Made by a program: the position numbers and the translations under genes
Assembly (NCBI GenBank): GCA_028290595.1
Contig: JAQGJO010000046.1
Coordinates: forward strand, 1-5,165
Length of the DNA: 5,165 nucleotides
DNA from: Hyphomicrobiales bacterium
GTDB lineage: Bacteria; Pseudomonadota; Alphaproteobacteria; Rhizobiales; Beijerinckiaceae
Direction: 5' to 3'
Notes under the pieces: model-generated
Database searches by the model: none
What the model saw: only the letters and a program-made list of their open reading frames with translations
Told to the model about the DNA's origin: nothing
Shown: positions 4,405 through 5,165 of the stretch, in pieces
How positions within the stretch are numbered: position 1 is the stretch's first letter
How the letters are laid out: every line of letters begins with the position of its first letter

Positions 4405-5165
4405 ATGTCGTTCAGCAGCAAACTTGCGACGGGCGCTTTCACAGCCGCGATGCTGGGGATCTTTGCGCCGGCTCATGCCCAGCAACCAAGAGAGGTGCGC
4501 CTGCTCATGGGCTGGTTCGCCCAGGCAGACCAGAGCGGCTTCTGGCAAGCCCAGATCGATAGCCAGGACAAAGATCATGGCAAAAGCAACGGTCTCGTCA
4601 TCAAGACGCTTCAGGGCGGCCCGAAGATCCAGACCATACCGCAGGTCGCTTCGGGCCAGGCTGAGTTCGGCGTCGGCAATGCCGACGATCTTCTGATCGC
4701 CCGCATGCGCGGCGCGCCGGTGAAGGCCGTCTTCGTGTCGCTCGACTACGTGCCGTATACGCTCGTCTATCACAAGGATCCCGCCGTCAAGACAATCGCC
4801 GATCTCAAGGGCAAGACATTCGCCGTCAACATCGGCTTTGCCTATTGGGAATGGATCAAGAAGCGCGAAGGCATGCAAGGCACGCGCGAAATTCCTGTCT
4901 CCGGCGACCTGTCGCTGTTCAGGCAGGACAAGAATATGGTTCAGCAGGGCTACTCCGTCTTCCTGCCGGCCCGCATGACGGAAGCCGGCATCGACAACTC
5001 GCAATTTGTTGTCGCATCGCTCGGCTATCGTCCCTACGCCATTCTCTTCACCACCGACGAGCTGATTGAAAAGAACCCGCAACTGGTCCGCGACACGGTC
5101 GCCGCCGTCAAGGCAGCGTGGGGAAACTTCGCAAAGGATCCGGCCGAGTCCAAGCGCCTCGAGTT
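4405..5165 (+). CDS. ABC transporter substrate-binding protein, NitT/TauT (SsuA/NMT1-like) type (3'-partial)
   Basis: This frame stays open to the right edge, giving 253 complete codons of a protein family usually about 320-340 residues long. Residues 1-25 are a signal peptide ending APAHA/QQ, so the product is periplasmic. The mature part matches the SsuA/TauA/THI5 fold: a MGWFAQADQSGFW ligand-pocket strand near 34-46, the Q-x-A-x-F-G-V-G segment after IPQVASG, DLKGKTFAV at 133-141 at the domain crossover, VQQGY at 179-183, and the late GYRPYAILFTTDELI region. The family binds sulfonates, nitrate, thiamine precursors or aromatic acids for an ATP-driven permease. The pocket region after DLKGKTFAV is unusually aromatic (FAYWEW). 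The gene starts 23 nt after the ASST-family stop with no promoter between, so the two are co-transcribed and probably share LacI-type control. Permease and ATPase genes would be expected just beyond the window. The substrate is unknown; a sulfated or sulfonated aromatic is an attractive inference from the neighbour only. Confidence 0.9.
   Translation, partial: MSFSSKLATGAFTAAMLGIFAPAHAQQPREVRLLMGWFAQADQSGFWQAQIDSQDKDHGKSNGLVIKTLQGGPKIQTIPQVASGQAEFGVGNADDLLIARMRGAPVKAVFVSLDYVPYTLVYHKDPAVKTIADLKGKTFAVNIGFAYWEWIKKREGMQGTREIPVSGDLSLFRQDKNMVQQGYSVFLPARMTEAGIDNSQFVVASLGYRPYAILFTTDELIEKNPQLVRDTVAAVKAAWGNFAKDPAESKRLE

Noticed and set aside
4378..5082. 234-codon open frame on the minus strand, antisense to the ABC binding-protein gene
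   Set aside because: The plus strand gives a complete signal peptide and NMT1-type motifs with a good ribosome site; the antisense product shows no known features.

Overview
The window is a 5.2 kb, gene-dense, GC-rich stretch of bacterial chromosome or megaplasmid. Gene content (a Bug/TctC-type solute-binding protein, a NitT/TauT-type ABC binding protein, and IclR and LacI regulators, all catabolic or uptake genes) and codon style suggest a metabolically versatile proteobacterium, most likely an alphaproteobacterium of the Rhizobiales/Bradyrhizobium kind. That placement is inference from gene type, not from a marker gene. No RNA gene, insertion sequence, CRISPR array or integrase was seen, and no stretch over 300 bases lacks a gene.

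The layout is two divergent regulator/target modules placed tail to tail. Module A (1-2049): an IclR-family regulator (1222-2049, +) is divergent from a TctC/Bug-family periplasmic binding protein (92-1135, -). That gene is followed 4 nt later by a second minus-strand gene, of which only the first 29 codons are visible (1-87). The 86-bp divergent gap holds a perfect 15-bp palindrome (GGTAACG-T-CGTTACC, 1170-1184) plus a third copy of the half-site (1205-1211). The third copy touches a consensus TTGACA -35 box reading toward the binding-protein gene.

Module B (2059-5165): a LacI-family regulator (2059-3105, -, TTG start) is divergent from an arylsulfotransferase (ASST)-family beta-propeller gene (3221-4381, +). 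That gene is followed 23 nt later by an ABC-transporter substrate-binding protein of the SsuA/TauA/NMT1 type (4405 to beyond the window end). The 115-bp divergent gap holds a perfect 16-bp LacI-type palindrome (3190-3205) just upstream of the sulfotransferase-like gene, and an independent inverted repeat (3134-3157) around a -10-like hexamer.

The iclR and lacI genes converge with 9 bp between them and no clear terminator. The simplest reading is two small-molecule uptake units, each with its own local ligand-responsive regulator. The more unusual one is module B. It pairs a cysteine-free ASST-family protein that shows no signal peptide with an ABC binding protein for a sulfonate/nitrate/aromatic-like solute, apparently under LacI control. 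The substrates of both modules are unknown from this sequence.
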